DNA from: Polynucleobacter sinensis
Lineage (GTDB): Bacteria > Pseudomonadota > Gammaproteobacteria > Burkholderiales > Burkholderiaceae
Length of the DNA stretch: 64,000 bases
Assembly (NCBI RefSeq): GCF_001595985.1
Contig: NZ_LOJJ01000003.1
Coordinates: 496,001 to 560,000, forward strand
Direction: 5' to 3'
Position numbers and translations under genes: made by a program. The first letter of the stretch is position 1, and the number at the start of each line of letters is the position of its first letter. The notes below the pieces were generated by a model. That model saw only the letters and a list, made by a program, of their open reading frames with translations. It had not been told where the DNA came from and did not search any database. Positions 36,910-46,033 of the stretch are shown piece by piece.

Positions 36910-38055
36910 TTAATCTGAACCAAACAACATGCTATTTTTTTGACGCTTCTCAATTGAATTTTTGAGCAATGCCAACAAACGATAAAAACCATGTCCAAAC
37001 TTACCGTATGGCATAGTTAAAAAGAATCCCATCACAAAGCCCAAATGAATTGAGAGCAAGACCGGCATACTAGCAGTCTCACGGTATGCGAGCAAAATCA
37101 AGCCGGATAGACTAATGAGAAATAAAAGTATGATGAAAGCCCTATCCATAGGCCTCTGACTTCGATCTCCGTGCTCAGCACTGCGCATGATATTTAAATA
37201 CAGCAAACCCGCCGGGCCAACCAGTAATCCGATTCCACCGAGAGTGCCTAAGATGACAGGCAAACTCGTCAACGCATAGGGCGCTTGCAATCCGAGTAGG
37301 TAGTGATACAAGGTGGCTACACTCGTTGCAGCAAAGCAAAGCAAGAATCCATAGAAAGTAAAGTGATGAAAGCGCTTCCTCCATAGAGAGAAACGATCAT
37401 CTTCATTATTGCAACCTTCCCCATGACCACCGCCCAGATACTTGAGTGTAAGAGCGTCATGCACGGCTTCGGTTGTCGCTGCAGAGGAATAATTTCCGGT
37501 AGCAATACTAGTCCAGAACCTTGTAAGACCAACGGCTAAGGCGAATATCGCAAACAGGAAAACTGCGCCAAAGAGTAACGCCAGAGTATTGTGAGAATAC
37601 ACCGCGTAAAAATTTCCGTTATTTAATGTTGTTGATAGCGACCCATTGAGAAATTGAGTGATTAATAAAAACCCAATCAAACTCAAAGATGTCGCCAACG
37701 CTACGGTGATGCCGTTATTGCGATAAGCGCTTGCCATCAACTTAGGCCACGCATAAGAAGTGTAAGTCTCGCCCCGGACCTGAGCCATCACCTTAGGTAT
37801 ATTGACTCCAAACTCATGTGGCGGCGCATATTGACAGGCATGTAAACAGGCGCCGCAGTTATGGCACAGATTAGCTAGATAGCGCATCTCCGCAGGATTG
37901 AAATCAATGCGACGAGTCATTGCCGGAAACACAGCGCAAAATCCTTCGCAATAACGACAGGCATTACAAATTTGCAACATGCGGCTCGCCTCTACCTCCG
38001 GAGCACCAGATGCCAAGACCGCAGCCTCATCAATTAAACTTTTAAGCTGCTGCAT
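36910..38055 (-). CDS. tcuB: TcuB/CitB-like tricarballylate utilisation iron-sulfur membrane protein
   Basis: A 381-residue protein. Two 4Fe-4S motifs near the N-terminus ([15 protein letters not shown] and [16 protein letters not shown]), then about six membrane helices, with haem-candidate histidines in LYHYLLG and HHFTFYG. TcuB transfers electrons from FADH2 of TcuA to the quinone pool. Its start overlaps the tcuA end by 14 bases. tcuR and tcuC are not seen. Confidence 0.9.
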   Translation of the reverse strand: MQQLKSLIDEAAVLASGAPEVEASRMLQICNACRYCEGFCAVFPAMTRRIDFNPAEMRYLANLCHNCGACLHACQYAPPHEFGVNIPKVMAQVRGETYTSYAWPKLMASAYRNNGITVALATSLSLIGFLLITQFLNGSLSTTLNNGNFYAVYSHNTLALLFGAVFLFAIFALAVGLTRFWTSIATGNYSSAATTEAVHDALTLKYLGGGHGEGCNNEDDRFSLWRKRFHHFTFYGFLLCFAATSVATLYHYLLGLQAPYALTSLPVILGTLGGIGLLVGPAGLLYLNIMRSAEHGDRSQRPMDRAFIILLFLISLSGLILLAYRETASMPVLLSIHLGFVMGFFLTMPYGKFGHGFYRLLALLKNSIEKRQKNSMLFGSD

Positions 38056-39451
38056 ACGTCTCTTCCTTTTTGCTCATTACCACTTGCGCTGCGCTTGCAC
38101 CAGCCAATCGGCCAAAAACAGTGCCAATAGCCATGCCAACACCTGCCGCATAACCCTTACCCAATACGTTTCCAGCCATCATCTCACCAGCGACAAAAAG
38201 ATTCTTACTTGGCTGACCATTAAATCTCACTGCCGCTGTCTCATCTGTCTTGAGTCCAAGATAGGTAAATGTGATGCCTGGCTTGAGGGTGTAACCAAAG
38301 AATGGGCCAGTATCAATTGGCAGAGCCCAATGTGTTTTTGCCGGCTCAATCCCTTCAGTATGGCAATCATCTAGGACGGTATGATCAAAAGTGCCAACCT
38401 TACAAGCAGCGTTGTACTTCGCTACCGTCTCCAATAATGCATCTGGATTTAGGCCTAACTTTTTCGCCAGCTCTTCTAAAGTATCAGCCTTCTCTCCGGG
38501 GAATACGGGTGGCATAAAGCGCCCTAATACTTTCGAGTCAATGATGCAGTATCCAATTTGAGTGGGCTGATGGGCTACTAAGCGACCCCAAAACGCGTAC
38601 CGTTTAGGCCAAAAATCCTCGCCCTCATCTGAAAAGCGCTGAGCATCTTTGTTGACAACAATTCCAAAAGAAACGCAATCGACTCGAGTACAAATGCCGC
38701 CATCATACAAAGGTGCGCGCGCATCTACGGCAACCATGTGTGCCTGAGTAGCATCGCTTACAGAATCCGCACCCATTGACAACAATTGCTTGAGCAAGAC
38801 CCCATTGTTATAACGTGTACCTCGAATAAGGAAATTTTTTGCTGGGTGCTCACCATATTCATTGACGCCCCAGGCCTCATCCAACCAATCACGATTCGAC
38901 TCAAATCCTCCGGCGGCCAGAACACAAGTCTTCGCTTCGATTCTCTCGCCACCAACGTAAGCAGCCTTAAATTCCCCATTCTGAATATCCAAGGAATCCA
39001 CCGCAGAGTTATATCGAATGGCAATACCTAATTTTTCAGCGCTACGAAAATACGCATTGACTAAAGCCTTGCCGCCACCCATAAAGAATGCGTTGGTTCT
39101 GGATAAATTTAATGTGCCTGAAAGTGATGGCTGGAATCGTACGCCATGCTTTTGCATCCACCCACGACAATTCGAGGTGGACCGAATTACCAGTCGAGCC
39201 AATTTTTCATCAGTCAACCCACCAGTTACCTTGAGCATATCCTGCCAATATTCCTCCTCAGGGTAGGCATCAAGCAAAACATCTTGCGGTTCATCGTGCA
39301 TCGAGCGGATGTTGCGAGTGTGAACCGAGTTTCCACCACGCCACTCTTTAGGAGCGGCCTCAAGTAGTATCACACTAGCGCCCGCCTCCCTGGCAACCAA
39401 AGCAGCGCAAAGTGCTGCATTACCACCGCCAACAACTAAAACATCAACCAT
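38042..39451 (-). CDS. tcuA: TcuA-like FAD-dependent tricarballylate dehydrogenase
   Basis: A 469-residue flavoprotein. [18 protein letters not shown] (7-24) binds [14 protein letters not shown] and [13 protein letters not shown] match the succinate dehydrogenase/fumarate reductase-like group to which TcuA belongs. In Salmonella TcuA oxidises tricarballylate to cis-aconitate. The FAH, Bug and aminotransferase genes downstream are not part of the classical tcuRABC operon, so a different substrate is possible. Confidence 0.88.
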   Translation of the reverse strand: MVDVLVVGGGNAALCAALVAREAGASVILLEAAPKEWRGGNSVHTRNIRSMHDEPQDVLLDAYPEEEYWQDMLKVTGGLTDEKLARLVIRSTSNCRGWMQKHGVRFQPSLSGTLNLSRTNAFFMGGGKALVNAYFRSAEKLGIAIRYNSAVDSLDIQNGEFKAAYVGGERIEAKTCVLAAGGFESNRDWLDEAWGVNEYGEHPAKNFLIRGTRYNNGVLLKQLLSMGADSVSDATQAHMVAVDARAPLYDGGICTRVDCVSFGIVVNKDAQRFSDEGEDFWPKRYAFWGRLVAHQPTQIGYCIIDSKVLGRFMPPVFPGEKADTLEELAKKLGLNPDALLETVAKYNAACKVGTFDHTVLDDCHTEGIEPAKTHWALPIDTGPFFGYTLKPGITFTYLGLKTDETAAVRFNGQPSKNLFVAGEMMAGNVLGKGYAAGVGMAIGTVFGRLAGASAAQVVMSKKEETYAAA

Positions 39452-39541
39452 AAGAAAGACTCAGTAAATTTGAAATGGGTAAAGGCATAAATGTACCGTT
39501 TTTTTGCGATTCATTCCTAGACCAGGGTCAAGGATACCGAC

Positions 39542-40510
39542 TTATTGAGGATCCCGTCTAAGCGCAGAAATCAATATGCCACCCACAATCATGAGGAATG
39601 CAAGCCCATGAAATAGCCTAGGCGGGTCACCCAAAATTGCGGCAGATAAAAGAGCCGTGAATAGCGGGATAAGGTTTGCAAAAAAAGCGGCAACCGTTGG
39701 TCCTGCGCCATTCACGCCCAAACCCCAACAGCGGTAAGCGATCAATGATGGCCCAATTGCCACGAACATAATCAATGCCCCAGTCCAGAAATTGAGATCA
39801 ATAAAGGCGAAACCAGTGGCAATCTCTACGCCATCAGCCAACATTGTCCAAAAAAGACCAATCATTACCTGCGCCATTAAGAATTGCGCCCAAGGCCACT
39901 GTCTCTCGGTACTCTCGCCCGGCCTACTAATCATCCAGCTATAAAAAGCCCATAAGATTGTTGCCAACATGATGAATAAATCGCCCATTACCACCTGCAT
40001 AGAGAGCAGGCTGTCGAGCACACCCCTGGTTAAGACCACAATCACACCAGCTAAGGAGACTGCCGCTCCGATTACCTGCAAAAACGTCGGCCTTACCTGA
40101 TAAAAAATAGCGCCGATCAGCAACATCCAAATCGGCATGCTTGCCCCAATTAAGGTCACATTAATTGCTGTAGAGGTCTGTAGCGCCAAATACAGCAATA
40201 CGTTGTAGCTGCCCACCCCAAGCAAACCCAAAAGCAAAAAACGGGGTCTATAGCGCCATAAAGGGCTATCGGGTAGAAAAACACGCCAACCCAGAGGTAA
40301 AAGTATTAAGGCTGCCAACCCCCAGCGGACACTACTGAGGGTCACCGGCGAAATACTTGCCACCAATAATTGCCCAGCAATTGCATTTGCCGCCCATAGA
40401 ATGGTAGCGAGCAGTAGGTATAAGACCGTTGAAAGGGCTAACTGGGGCATAAAAGACAAATAAACAGGAAAATGATGGTCGAAGATCCAAAAGAGGCTTG
40501 GACTTGGCAT
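39542..40510 (-). CDS. EamA/DMT family transporter
   Basis: A 322-residue protein with ten membrane helices and two EamA repeats (AANAIAGQLLV and the second AILGDPPRLFHGLA). The ATG at 40510 has no ribosome site; an internal ATG at 40450 (MPQLALS) immediately precedes the first helix and is a good alternative. It may export a metabolite. It is unrelated in sequence to the EamA at 31.8 kb beyond family membership. It is divergent from the hydroxy-acid dehydrogenase. Confidence 0.82.
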   Translation of the reverse strand: MPSPSLFWIFDHHFPVYLSFMPQLALSTVLYLLLATILWAANAIAGQLLVASISPVTLSSVRWGLAALILLPLGWRVFLPDSPLWRYRPRFLLLGLLGVGSYNVLLYLALQTSTAINVTLIGASMPIWMLLIGAIFYQVRPTFLQVIGAAVSLAGVIVVLTRGVLDSLLSMQVVMGDLFIMLATILWAFYSWMISRPGESTERQWPWAQFLMAQVMIGLFWTMLADGVEIATGFAFIDLNFWTGALIMFVAIGPSLIAYRCWGLGVNGAGPTVAAFFANLIPLFTALLSAAILGDPPRLFHGLAFLMIVGGILISALRRDPQ

Positions 40511-40595
40511 TGTAGAAACAAGTCTACGGTATTGCTAAGATAGAGCTTAAATTACCAGTAGCCATCGTTTGATGGCGGCAAATATAAGGATTTAT

Positions 40596-41741
40596 GTGAG
40601 CATCATCACCAATATTGAAGACTTAAGAGTGCTACATCAAAAACGCACTCCTAAGATGTTCTATGACTACGCGGACTCTGGATCTTGGACTGAATCCACC
40701 TACCGCGCCAATGAATCGGATTTCCAGAAAATCAAACTACGGCAACGCGTTGCAGTAGACATGACCAACCGTACCACCAAAACTACGATGGTTGGCCAAG
40801 AGGTTGCCATGCCCGTTGCATTGGCACCGACCGGACTAACCGGCATGCAACATGCCGATGGTGAAATCCTAGCAGCACGTGCTGCTGAAAAATTTGGCGT
40901 GCCATTTTGTCTTTCGACCATGAGCATCTGCTCCATCGAAGATGTTGCTGAGCGGACTACGAAGCCTTTTTGGTTTCAGCTGTATGTTATGAAAGACCGT
41001 GGCTTTATTGAGCGCCTTATTGAGCGCGCTAAAGCAGCAAAATGCTCAGCACTTGTTCTTACATTAGATCTACAAATTTTGGGGCAACGCCATAAAGATC
41101 TCAAGAATGGACTATCCGCGCCGCCAAAACTCACTATCGCCAACATCATCAATATGATGACCAAGCCACGTTGGTGCATGGGCATGGCCATGACCCCGCG
41201 CAGAACCTTCCGCAATATTGTGGGTCACGCCACTGGCGTCGGTAATATGTCCTCACTCTCCTCTTGGACTGCGGAACAATTTGATCCGGGCTTGAGCTGG
41301 GATGATGTTGAGTGGATCAAAAAACTCTGGGGCGGAAAGCTCATTATTAAAGGCATTTTGGATGAAGAAGATGCGCGCTTAGCGGCAAACACTGGGGCGG
41401 ATGCGCTCATTGTTTCGAATCATGGTGGACGTCAATTGGATGGCGCAATCTCGAGTATTCAAGCGCTACCTGGAATCGTCAATGCCGTAGGCAAAGATAT
41501 TGAAGTCTGGATGGATGGCGGCATTCGCTCTGGTCAAGATGTACTCAAGGCATGGGCACTGGGTGCGCGCGGCACCCTGATTGGCCGCCCTTTTCTCTAC
41601 GGATTAGGGGCAATGGGTGAGGCTGGTGTCACTAAGTGCCTAGAAATTATTCGGAATGAATTAGATATCACCATGGCCTTTACGGGTCACCGAGATATCC
41701 AGAATGTCACTAAAGATATTCTGTATCCAGGGACTTTTTAA
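40596..41741 (+). CDS. lldD: FMN-dependent alpha-hydroxy-acid dehydrogenase, lactate dehydrogenase-like
   Basis: About 381 residues. The start is GTG at 40596, five bases after AAGGA; the frame opens 27 bases earlier without a ribosome site. NIEDLRVLHQKRTPKMFYDY, then the FMN-binding region, SNHGGRQLDGA (catalytic His/Arg) and WMDGGIRSG are family hallmarks. It oxidises L-lactate or a similar 2-hydroxy acid to the 2-oxo acid. Other substrates (mandelate, glycolate) cannot be excluded. Confidence 0.88.
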   Translation: MSIITNIEDLRVLHQKRTPKMFYDYADSGSWTESTYRANESDFQKIKLRQRVAVDMTNRTTKTTMVGQEVAMPVALAPTGLTGMQHADGEILAARAAEKFGVPFCLSTMSICSIEDVAERTTKPFWFQLYVMKDRGFIERLIERAKAAKCSALVLTLDLQILGQRHKDLKNGLSAPPKLTIANIINMMTKPRWCMGMAMTPRRTFRNIVGHATGVGNMSSLSSWTAEQFDPGLSWDDVEWIKKLWGGKLIIKGILDEEDARLAANTGADALIVSNHGGRQLDGAISSIQALPGIVNAVGKDIEVWMDGGIRSGQDVLKAWALGARGTLIGRPFLYGLGAMGEAGVTKCLEIIRNELDITMAFTGHRDIQNVTKDILYPGTF

Positions 41742-42543
41742 TATTCCACATCTCGCCAATTCCCCTCTAGCTGTATTTGCTATCTCAGTTATAGCGTTAT
41801 CTGCCTCAGTTTGGTTTGGCAACACAGTGCTGAGCAAATACCGCACCAAGGATACGGAGACGTCGACTGATCTTGGCATCATTCAATCGGCAACCCTTAC
41901 CCTGCTCGGCCTGATTATTGGCTTTACCTTCTCGATGGCCATTGCTCGCTATGACTTAAGACAAAATTACGAGGAAGCTGAAGCAAATGCCATTGGAACC
42001 GAATTCTTAAGGGCCGACCTACTTCCCAGCAAGACTGCGGATGCAGTCAAAGAGCTCTTAATTGCTTACCTTGATCAGCGGATCTTGTTTTATTCCAAAC
42101 AAGATCGAGAGACTGCCAAACAAATTATCCAGCGCACAACTGAACTAGAGAATGCCTTGTGGAATGAAGTTCTCCCCATAGCCCGCTCTCAATCCACTCC
42201 GACCATCGCTCTCACCATCTCTGGAATGAATGATGTCATTAACGCGCGGGGCTATACCCAAGCAGCCTGGTGGAACCGAATCCCGACCGCAGCGTGGTGG
42301 CTGATGGCAGCAATCGCCATTGGGGCAAATATTCTCGTTGGATTTGGCGCGAGAAACTTTAAAAGCAATATCGGCCTCTTCATGATTTTCCCAATGATGG
42401 TTTCGATAGCCTTCTTTTTAATTGCTGATATTGACAGTCCAAGAGGCGGAGTGATTCGCATAGACCCACGAAATCTTATTGACCTCAAGCAAAGCATTAG
42501 CCCACCAAATGGACCACTTAACCCTATAGGCGGCACAAAATGA
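41704..42543 (+). CDS. DUF4239-type membrane protein
   Basis: A 279-residue protein with about four membrane helices: two near the N-terminus (including LTLLGLIIGFTFSMAIARYDLR) and two near 200-240, around a soluble middle with EEAEANAIGTEFLRADLLP. This matches the DUF4239 (bestrophin-like) pattern. The only ATG overlaps the end of the hydroxy-acid dehydrogenase gene by 38 bases, so coupling is likely. Function is unknown. Confidence 0.7.
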   Translation: MSLKIFCIQGLFNIPHLANSPLAVFAISVIALSASVWFGNTVLSKYRTKDTETSTDLGIIQSATLTLLGLIIGFTFSMAIARYDLRQNYEEAEANAIGTEFLRADLLPSKTADAVKELLIAYLDQRILFYSKQDRETAKQIIQRTTELENALWNEVLPIARSQSTPTIALTISGMNDVINARGYTQAAWWNRIPTAAWWLMAAIAIGANILVGFGARNFKSNIGLFMIFPMMVSIAFFLIADIDSPRGGVIRIDPRNLIDLKQSISPPNGPLNPIGGTK

Positions 42544-42731
42544 AACGCGTTGTCGATGTCTATAAAAATCGTGGTCGTGAGCTAGTCTGGACTTATGTTA
42601 TTCATTTGGGCAATACTGAATTCCATCCAGCTCAAATTGACTTTGAAGTTGAGGCCCTTCGACTATCCCAATTAGATAAACGTGGAAGCACGGCCGAACT
42701 CAGCGCAAAAGCGCGCCTATCCATTAAATAA
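42540..42731 (+). CDS. Small uncharacterised protein
   Basis: A 63-residue soluble-looking protein; the start overlaps the upstream stop (ATGA). It has no signal or membrane segment. The region around ELVWTYVIHLGNTEFHPAQI looks like a small beta-rich fold. I do not recognise a family. Its position and overlap, rather than its sequence, support it being real. Confidence 0.55.
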   Translation: MKRVVDVYKNRGRELVWTYVIHLGNTEFHPAQIDFEVEALRLSQLDKRGSTAELSAKARLSIK

Positions 42732-42758
42732 CTCTTAAACTGACTCACTTACATATTT

Positions 42759-42935
42759 ATGAAACCGCTAAGCAAAAAAGCCAAAATGGCTGTGGGCTGG
42801 ACAATTCTGATGACCGTGATAGGCACAGCAATGCTTCATCAATGGGAATTTTTTGCCATGGGTTGCGCATCAATCGCATTCCTATTGGTGGCAAATCACT
42901 ACGGCCTTCTCAAAGACCCGGAAGATAAAAAATAA
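42759..42935 (+). CDS. Small two-helix membrane protein
   Basis: A 58-residue protein. A basic start (MKPLSKKAKMAVGW) leads into two hydrophobic stretches (about 14-25 and 34-46), and the end is charged (KDPEDKK). It follows the 63-residue gene by 27 bases. No strong ribosome site is visible. It has no recognised family; membrane orientation is probably N-in/C-in. Confidence 0.5.
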   Translation: MKPLSKKAKMAVGWTILMTVIGTAMLHQWEFFAMGCASIAFLLVANHYGLLKDPEDKK

Positions 42936-42960
42936 GATCTCTTTTTTACTAAGAGATCTT
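42934..42960. terminator. Hairpin between small membrane protein and reductase
   Basis: A perfect 10-bp stem AAGATCTCTT/AAGAGATCTT (42934-42943 and 42951-42960), T-rich loop. On the minus strand it is followed by ATTTTTTAT, a fair T tract, so it ends the alkene reductase transcript; on the plus strand the T run is weak. Confidence 0.75.
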
Positions 42961-42982
42961 ATTTGCGCAAGCACGATGCAAG

Positions 42983-44083
42983 CTACAGCGTTGGGTAGTC
43001 GGTATATCCAACTTCTCCGCCACCATAAAAAGTAGCGCGATTATAGGGATTAAGTGGTGCATTCTTCTGGAAGCGCTCCGCCAAATCTGGATTGGAAATA
43101 TACCAACGCCCATAAGCTACAGCATCAGCTAGGCCGGCCTCCAATACAGCTTCGCCCATTGCCTGGTCATAACCCCCTGCGCTGATAAATTTTCCTTGAT
43201 AAGCGGCGCGGAACATCTCCGATGTAACTGGCGCCTCTTCATTGACCTGATCATTTCCGCCCGCGCTTGTTGAGCGCGGCTCAATCATATGCACATAGGC
43301 CAAAGAGTATCCATTGAGCTTTTGAATCGCCGCATTAAATAAAGCGACTGGATCACTATCGGCAATGTCATTAAAACTGCCATAGGGCGATAGGCGCACA
43401 CCAATACGATCATTTGAGAAAACCTTTGCAACCGCCTCAATCACCTCACCCAATAAACGTAAACGATTTTCTATTGAGCCACCATACTGATCATTGCGTT
43501 GATTGGTCTTGTCTTGCAAAAACTGATCTAATAAATAACCGTTCGCCGCATGAATTTCTACACCATCAAATCCCGCGGCCTTGGCATTGTTCGCCGCCTG
43601 CGTGAACTCATTGAGCAATCTAGCAATATCATCAAGAGTCATTGCCTTTGGGGTTTCGTAATCATGCAACTGCCAGTCGGCACCGTAAGTTTGCCCTGCC
43701 GGCGCTATGGCCGAAGGGGCCTCTGGCATACCCTGCTCTGAATGCAAGGAAGAATGTGAAATGCGACCCACATGCCATAACTGCGCAACAATCTTGCCAT
43801 CCTTTGCGTGCACTGCCTCGACAATCTTCTTCCATGCAGCAGTCTGCTCGGGAGAATAGATCCCTGGTGTTGCTGGGTAGCCCTTACCCAGGGGAGAGAT
43901 TTGAGTCGCCTCAGTAATAATCAAGCCCGCCCCCGCTCTTTGACTGTAATAGGTCTGAGCCAAGGGGTTGGGCACGTCACCATCAATGGCTCGCATTCTA
44001 GTTAAAGGCGCCATCACAAGGCGATTTTTTAACTCAATAGCCCCAAGCTTGACTGGGGTGAACATAATTTCTTTTCCGGACAT
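42983..44083 (-). CDS. nemA: Old-yellow-enzyme family alkene reductase
   Basis: A 366-residue FMN enzyme. PLTRMRAIDGDVPNP, LWHVGRISHSSLH, EIHAANGYLLDQFLQD and YGGSIENRLRLLGE are OYE signatures. It reduces activated C=C bonds of electrophiles such as quinones or N-ethylmaleimide with NADPH. It is downstream of oxyR on the same strand by 80 bases, consistent with an electrophile or oxidative-stress role. Confidence 0.88.
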   Translation of the reverse strand: MSGKEIMFTPVKLGAIELKNRLVMAPLTRMRAIDGDVPNPLAQTYYSQRAGAGLIITEATQISPLGKGYPATPGIYSPEQTAAWKKIVEAVHAKDGKIVAQLWHVGRISHSSLHSEQGMPEAPSAIAPAGQTYGADWQLHDYETPKAMTLDDIARLLNEFTQAANNAKAAGFDGVEIHAANGYLLDQFLQDKTNQRNDQYGGSIENRLRLLGEVIEAVAKVFSNDRIGVRLSPYGSFNDIADSDPVALFNAAIQKLNGYSLAYVHMIEPRSTSAGGNDQVNEEAPVTSEMFRAAYQGKFISAGGYDQAMGEAVLEAGLADAVAYGRWYISNPDLAERFQKNAPLNPYNRATFYGGGEVGYTDYPTL

Positions 44084-44163
44084 GAAGACTCTTTCTTTGC
44101 AGATGATTGACGTTACTAGATCACTTACTTTAGCAAGAAAGCGATGAATTTGCTGAATACAAC

Positions 44164-45111
44164 TTATTTTTTGGCAGCGCTTTTAACGGTACTACGAGAT
44201 ATTTTTTCACGCTTCTGAAAGCGCTCCTGAATACAGTTGGAAAAAGCCTCGAACTCATCTAAATGTGCGGTAGAGGCGCGAGCGACTAAGGCAATGACTC
44301 TCTTAGGCGCAGGTGGAGCTAGAGGCTTGGCAACCAGGTGCGTGCCATTTAATAAGCCGCCATTGACAGCTATCTCAGGCAACAAGGCGATACCCATGCC
44401 AGACTCCACCATTTGTAGGAGGGTAAGTAAACTTGTCGCCTCCATTCCATCCGCCTTGCGAACATCTGGACGCTTGCACGCTTGTAAGGTGTGCTCTCGG
44501 AGGCAGTGACCCTCTTCCAAAAGTAATAAGCGCTCAGCCATTTTGGCTGGCAGATAAATCTCCTTGCCTTTGAGCGCTGGATCATCCTCTCCTGCTACCA
44601 ACCAAAATTCATCATCAAACAACTCCTTGACCAATAGCCCTGACGTTTCATACGGCAAGGCAATCAAAATGAAATCAAGCTGATGTTCCACAAGTCGAGT
44701 TAATAGATTTGCAGTGAGATCTTCGCGTAAAGCGATTTTCAAATCTGGAAAACGCGCCCGAATATCTGGCATCACATTGGGGAGTAGAAATGGAGCAATT
44801 GTCGGAATGACGCCAAGTCGCACCGTACCAGCCATTGGCCTGCCAGCGGCCCCCGCATACTCGACCAAGTCCTCTGATGAAGCCAAGATCGCCTTTGCTC
44901 TAGTTAAGATCTCCAGACCTACCGGCGTAATGGCAACATTTTGTCGGTCGCGCTCTACCAAACGCACACCCAAACTATCCTCAAGCTCCTTCAAGCCTGC
45001 ACTTAGAGTGGATTGACCCACGAAACAAGCCTCCGCGGCGCGTGTAAAGTTCAACTCTTGGGCAATCGCCACAAAATAACGCAGTTGTCGCAATGAAGGA
45101 AGTGCAGTCAT
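44164..45111 (-). CDS. oxyR: OxyR-type hydrogen-peroxide-responsive LysR regulator
   Basis: A 315-residue LysR protein from ATG at 45111 (a TTG eight codons earlier is less likely). The HTH is NFTRAAEACFVGQSTLSAGL (21-40). In the effector domain LEEGHCLREHTLQAC places cysteines at residues 203 and 212, nine apart as E. coli Cys199/Cys208. It therefore should sense H2O2 through a disulfide. It is divergent from the rubrerythrin cassette, its likely target. A basic tail ends the protein. Confidence 0.9.
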   Translation of the reverse strand: MTALPSLRQLRYFVAIAQELNFTRAAEACFVGQSTLSAGLKELEDSLGVRLVERDRQNVAITPVGLEILTRAKAILASSEDLVEYAGAAGRPMAGTVRLGVIPTIAPFLLPNVMPDIRARFPDLKIALREDLTANLLTRLVEHQLDFILIALPYETSGLLVKELFDDEFWLVAGEDDPALKGKEIYLPAKMAERLLLLEEGHCLREHTLQACKRPDVRKADGMEATSLLTLLQMVESGMGIALLPEIAVNGGLLNGTHLVAKPLAPPAPKRVIALVARASTAHLDEFEAFSNCIQERFQKREKISRSTVKSAAKK

Positions 45112-45136
45112 AACTTGAAAAACTCCATTAATCAAT

Positions 45137-45161
45137 TTATTTGATAAATAATATCATTATT
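45137..45161. promoter_or_regulatory. AT-rich palindromes in the oxyR-rubrerythrin control region
   Basis: Two overlapping perfect inverted repeats, TTATTT-gat-AAATAA (45137-45151) and AATAAT-atc-ATTATT (45147-45161), lie 26-50 bases upstream of the oxyR ATG. OxyR sites are AT-rich with tetranucleotide elements, so these may be OxyR binding sites or a promoter region. The evidence is symmetry and position only. Confidence 0.4.
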
Positions 45162-45248
45162 ATTCATTGGACTGATAATAATTTTAGGCGCAGAATCCAT
45201 TCCATGGTGATTAACACCGTTAATTAACTAACTTTAGAGGAATAAACA

Positions 45249-45734
45249 ATGGCACGCCCTGAAATTAAAACTATCCAAAACTTGGAATCTGCATTTGCAG
45301 GAGAATCCATGGCTCACATCAAATATCGCTATTTTGCTAAGTTGGCACGAGCTGCTGGCGACATTGAAACCGCCGAAATCTTTGAAGCAACCGCCGATCA
45401 GGAAGTCATGCATGCATTTGGCCACTTAGATTTACTCTATCCCGCTAGCAGCATTACCCCAGCCCGTGCCTTAGAAATTGCCATTGAAGGTGAAACCTAT
45501 GAATACACGGAAATGTATCCAACATTCCGCAAAACAGCAGTAGAGGAAGGAAATGCTGCAGCAGTAGCGGAAATTGATGAGCAGATCGCAGAATCTAAAG
45601 AGCATGCCGAGCAATTCCAAGCCATGCTCAATAAGGCAGCGAAACGCTTTGCAGCCTTGGCAAATGTTGAGGAGCGTCATGCAAATCACTACAAAAAAGC
45701 ATTAGAAAAGGCAAAAGAGTTTGCTAACCAATAA
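45249..45734 (+). CDS. Rubrerythrin without rubredoxin domain
   Basis: A 161-residue four-helix ferritin-like diiron protein. Ligand segments are GESMAHIKYRYF, ATADQEVMHAF, YEYTEMYP and ESKEHAEQF. The usual C-terminal rubredoxin domain of rubrerythrin is missing; instead a separate rubredoxin gene follows. It reduces H2O2 to water. The AGAGGAATAAAC ribosome site precedes the ATG. It lies first in a peroxide-reducing operon opposite oxyR. Confidence 0.9.
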   Translation: MARPEIKTIQNLESAFAGESMAHIKYRYFAKLARAAGDIETAEIFEATADQEVMHAFGHLDLLYPASSITPARALEIAIEGETYEYTEMYPTFRKTAVEEGNAAAVAEIDEQIAESKEHAEQFQAMLNKAAKRFAALANVEERHANHYKKALEKAKEFANQ

Positions 45735-45795
45735 GCCTCATCAGAAATAAAACCTAATTAAATTTAAACTTACCCCATTCACTTAAGGAAATATC

Positions 45796-45960
45796 ATGAA
45801 ATCTTGGCAATGTATCGTATGCGGCTTTATCTATGACGAAGCAAAAGGCTTACCGGAAGATGGGATAGCGCCAGGCACTGCTTGGGCCGACATTCCAGAC
45901 GACTGGGAGTGTCCAGACTGCGGAGTTTCAAAAGCAGACTTTGAGATGGTTCAGATCTAA
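45796..45960 (+). CDS. Rubredoxin
   Basis: A 54-residue rubredoxin. The iron ligands are C6-x2-C9-G and C39-x2-C42-G, with conserved aromatic Trp/Tyr residues and the GIAPGTAW loop. It is a one-electron carrier. AAGGA precedes the ATG. Flanked by rubrerythrin and rubredoxin reductase genes, it should link the two. Confidence 0.95.
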   Translation: MKSWQCIVCGFIYDEAKGLPEDGIAPGTAWADIPDDWECPDCGVSKADFEMVQI

Positions 45961-46033
45961 TCATTAATCTCATTCGCCATCAAAAAGTACTCGCAGCAAT
46001 CATCATTTAAACGCCTCATCAGGGAGCCCAGCT

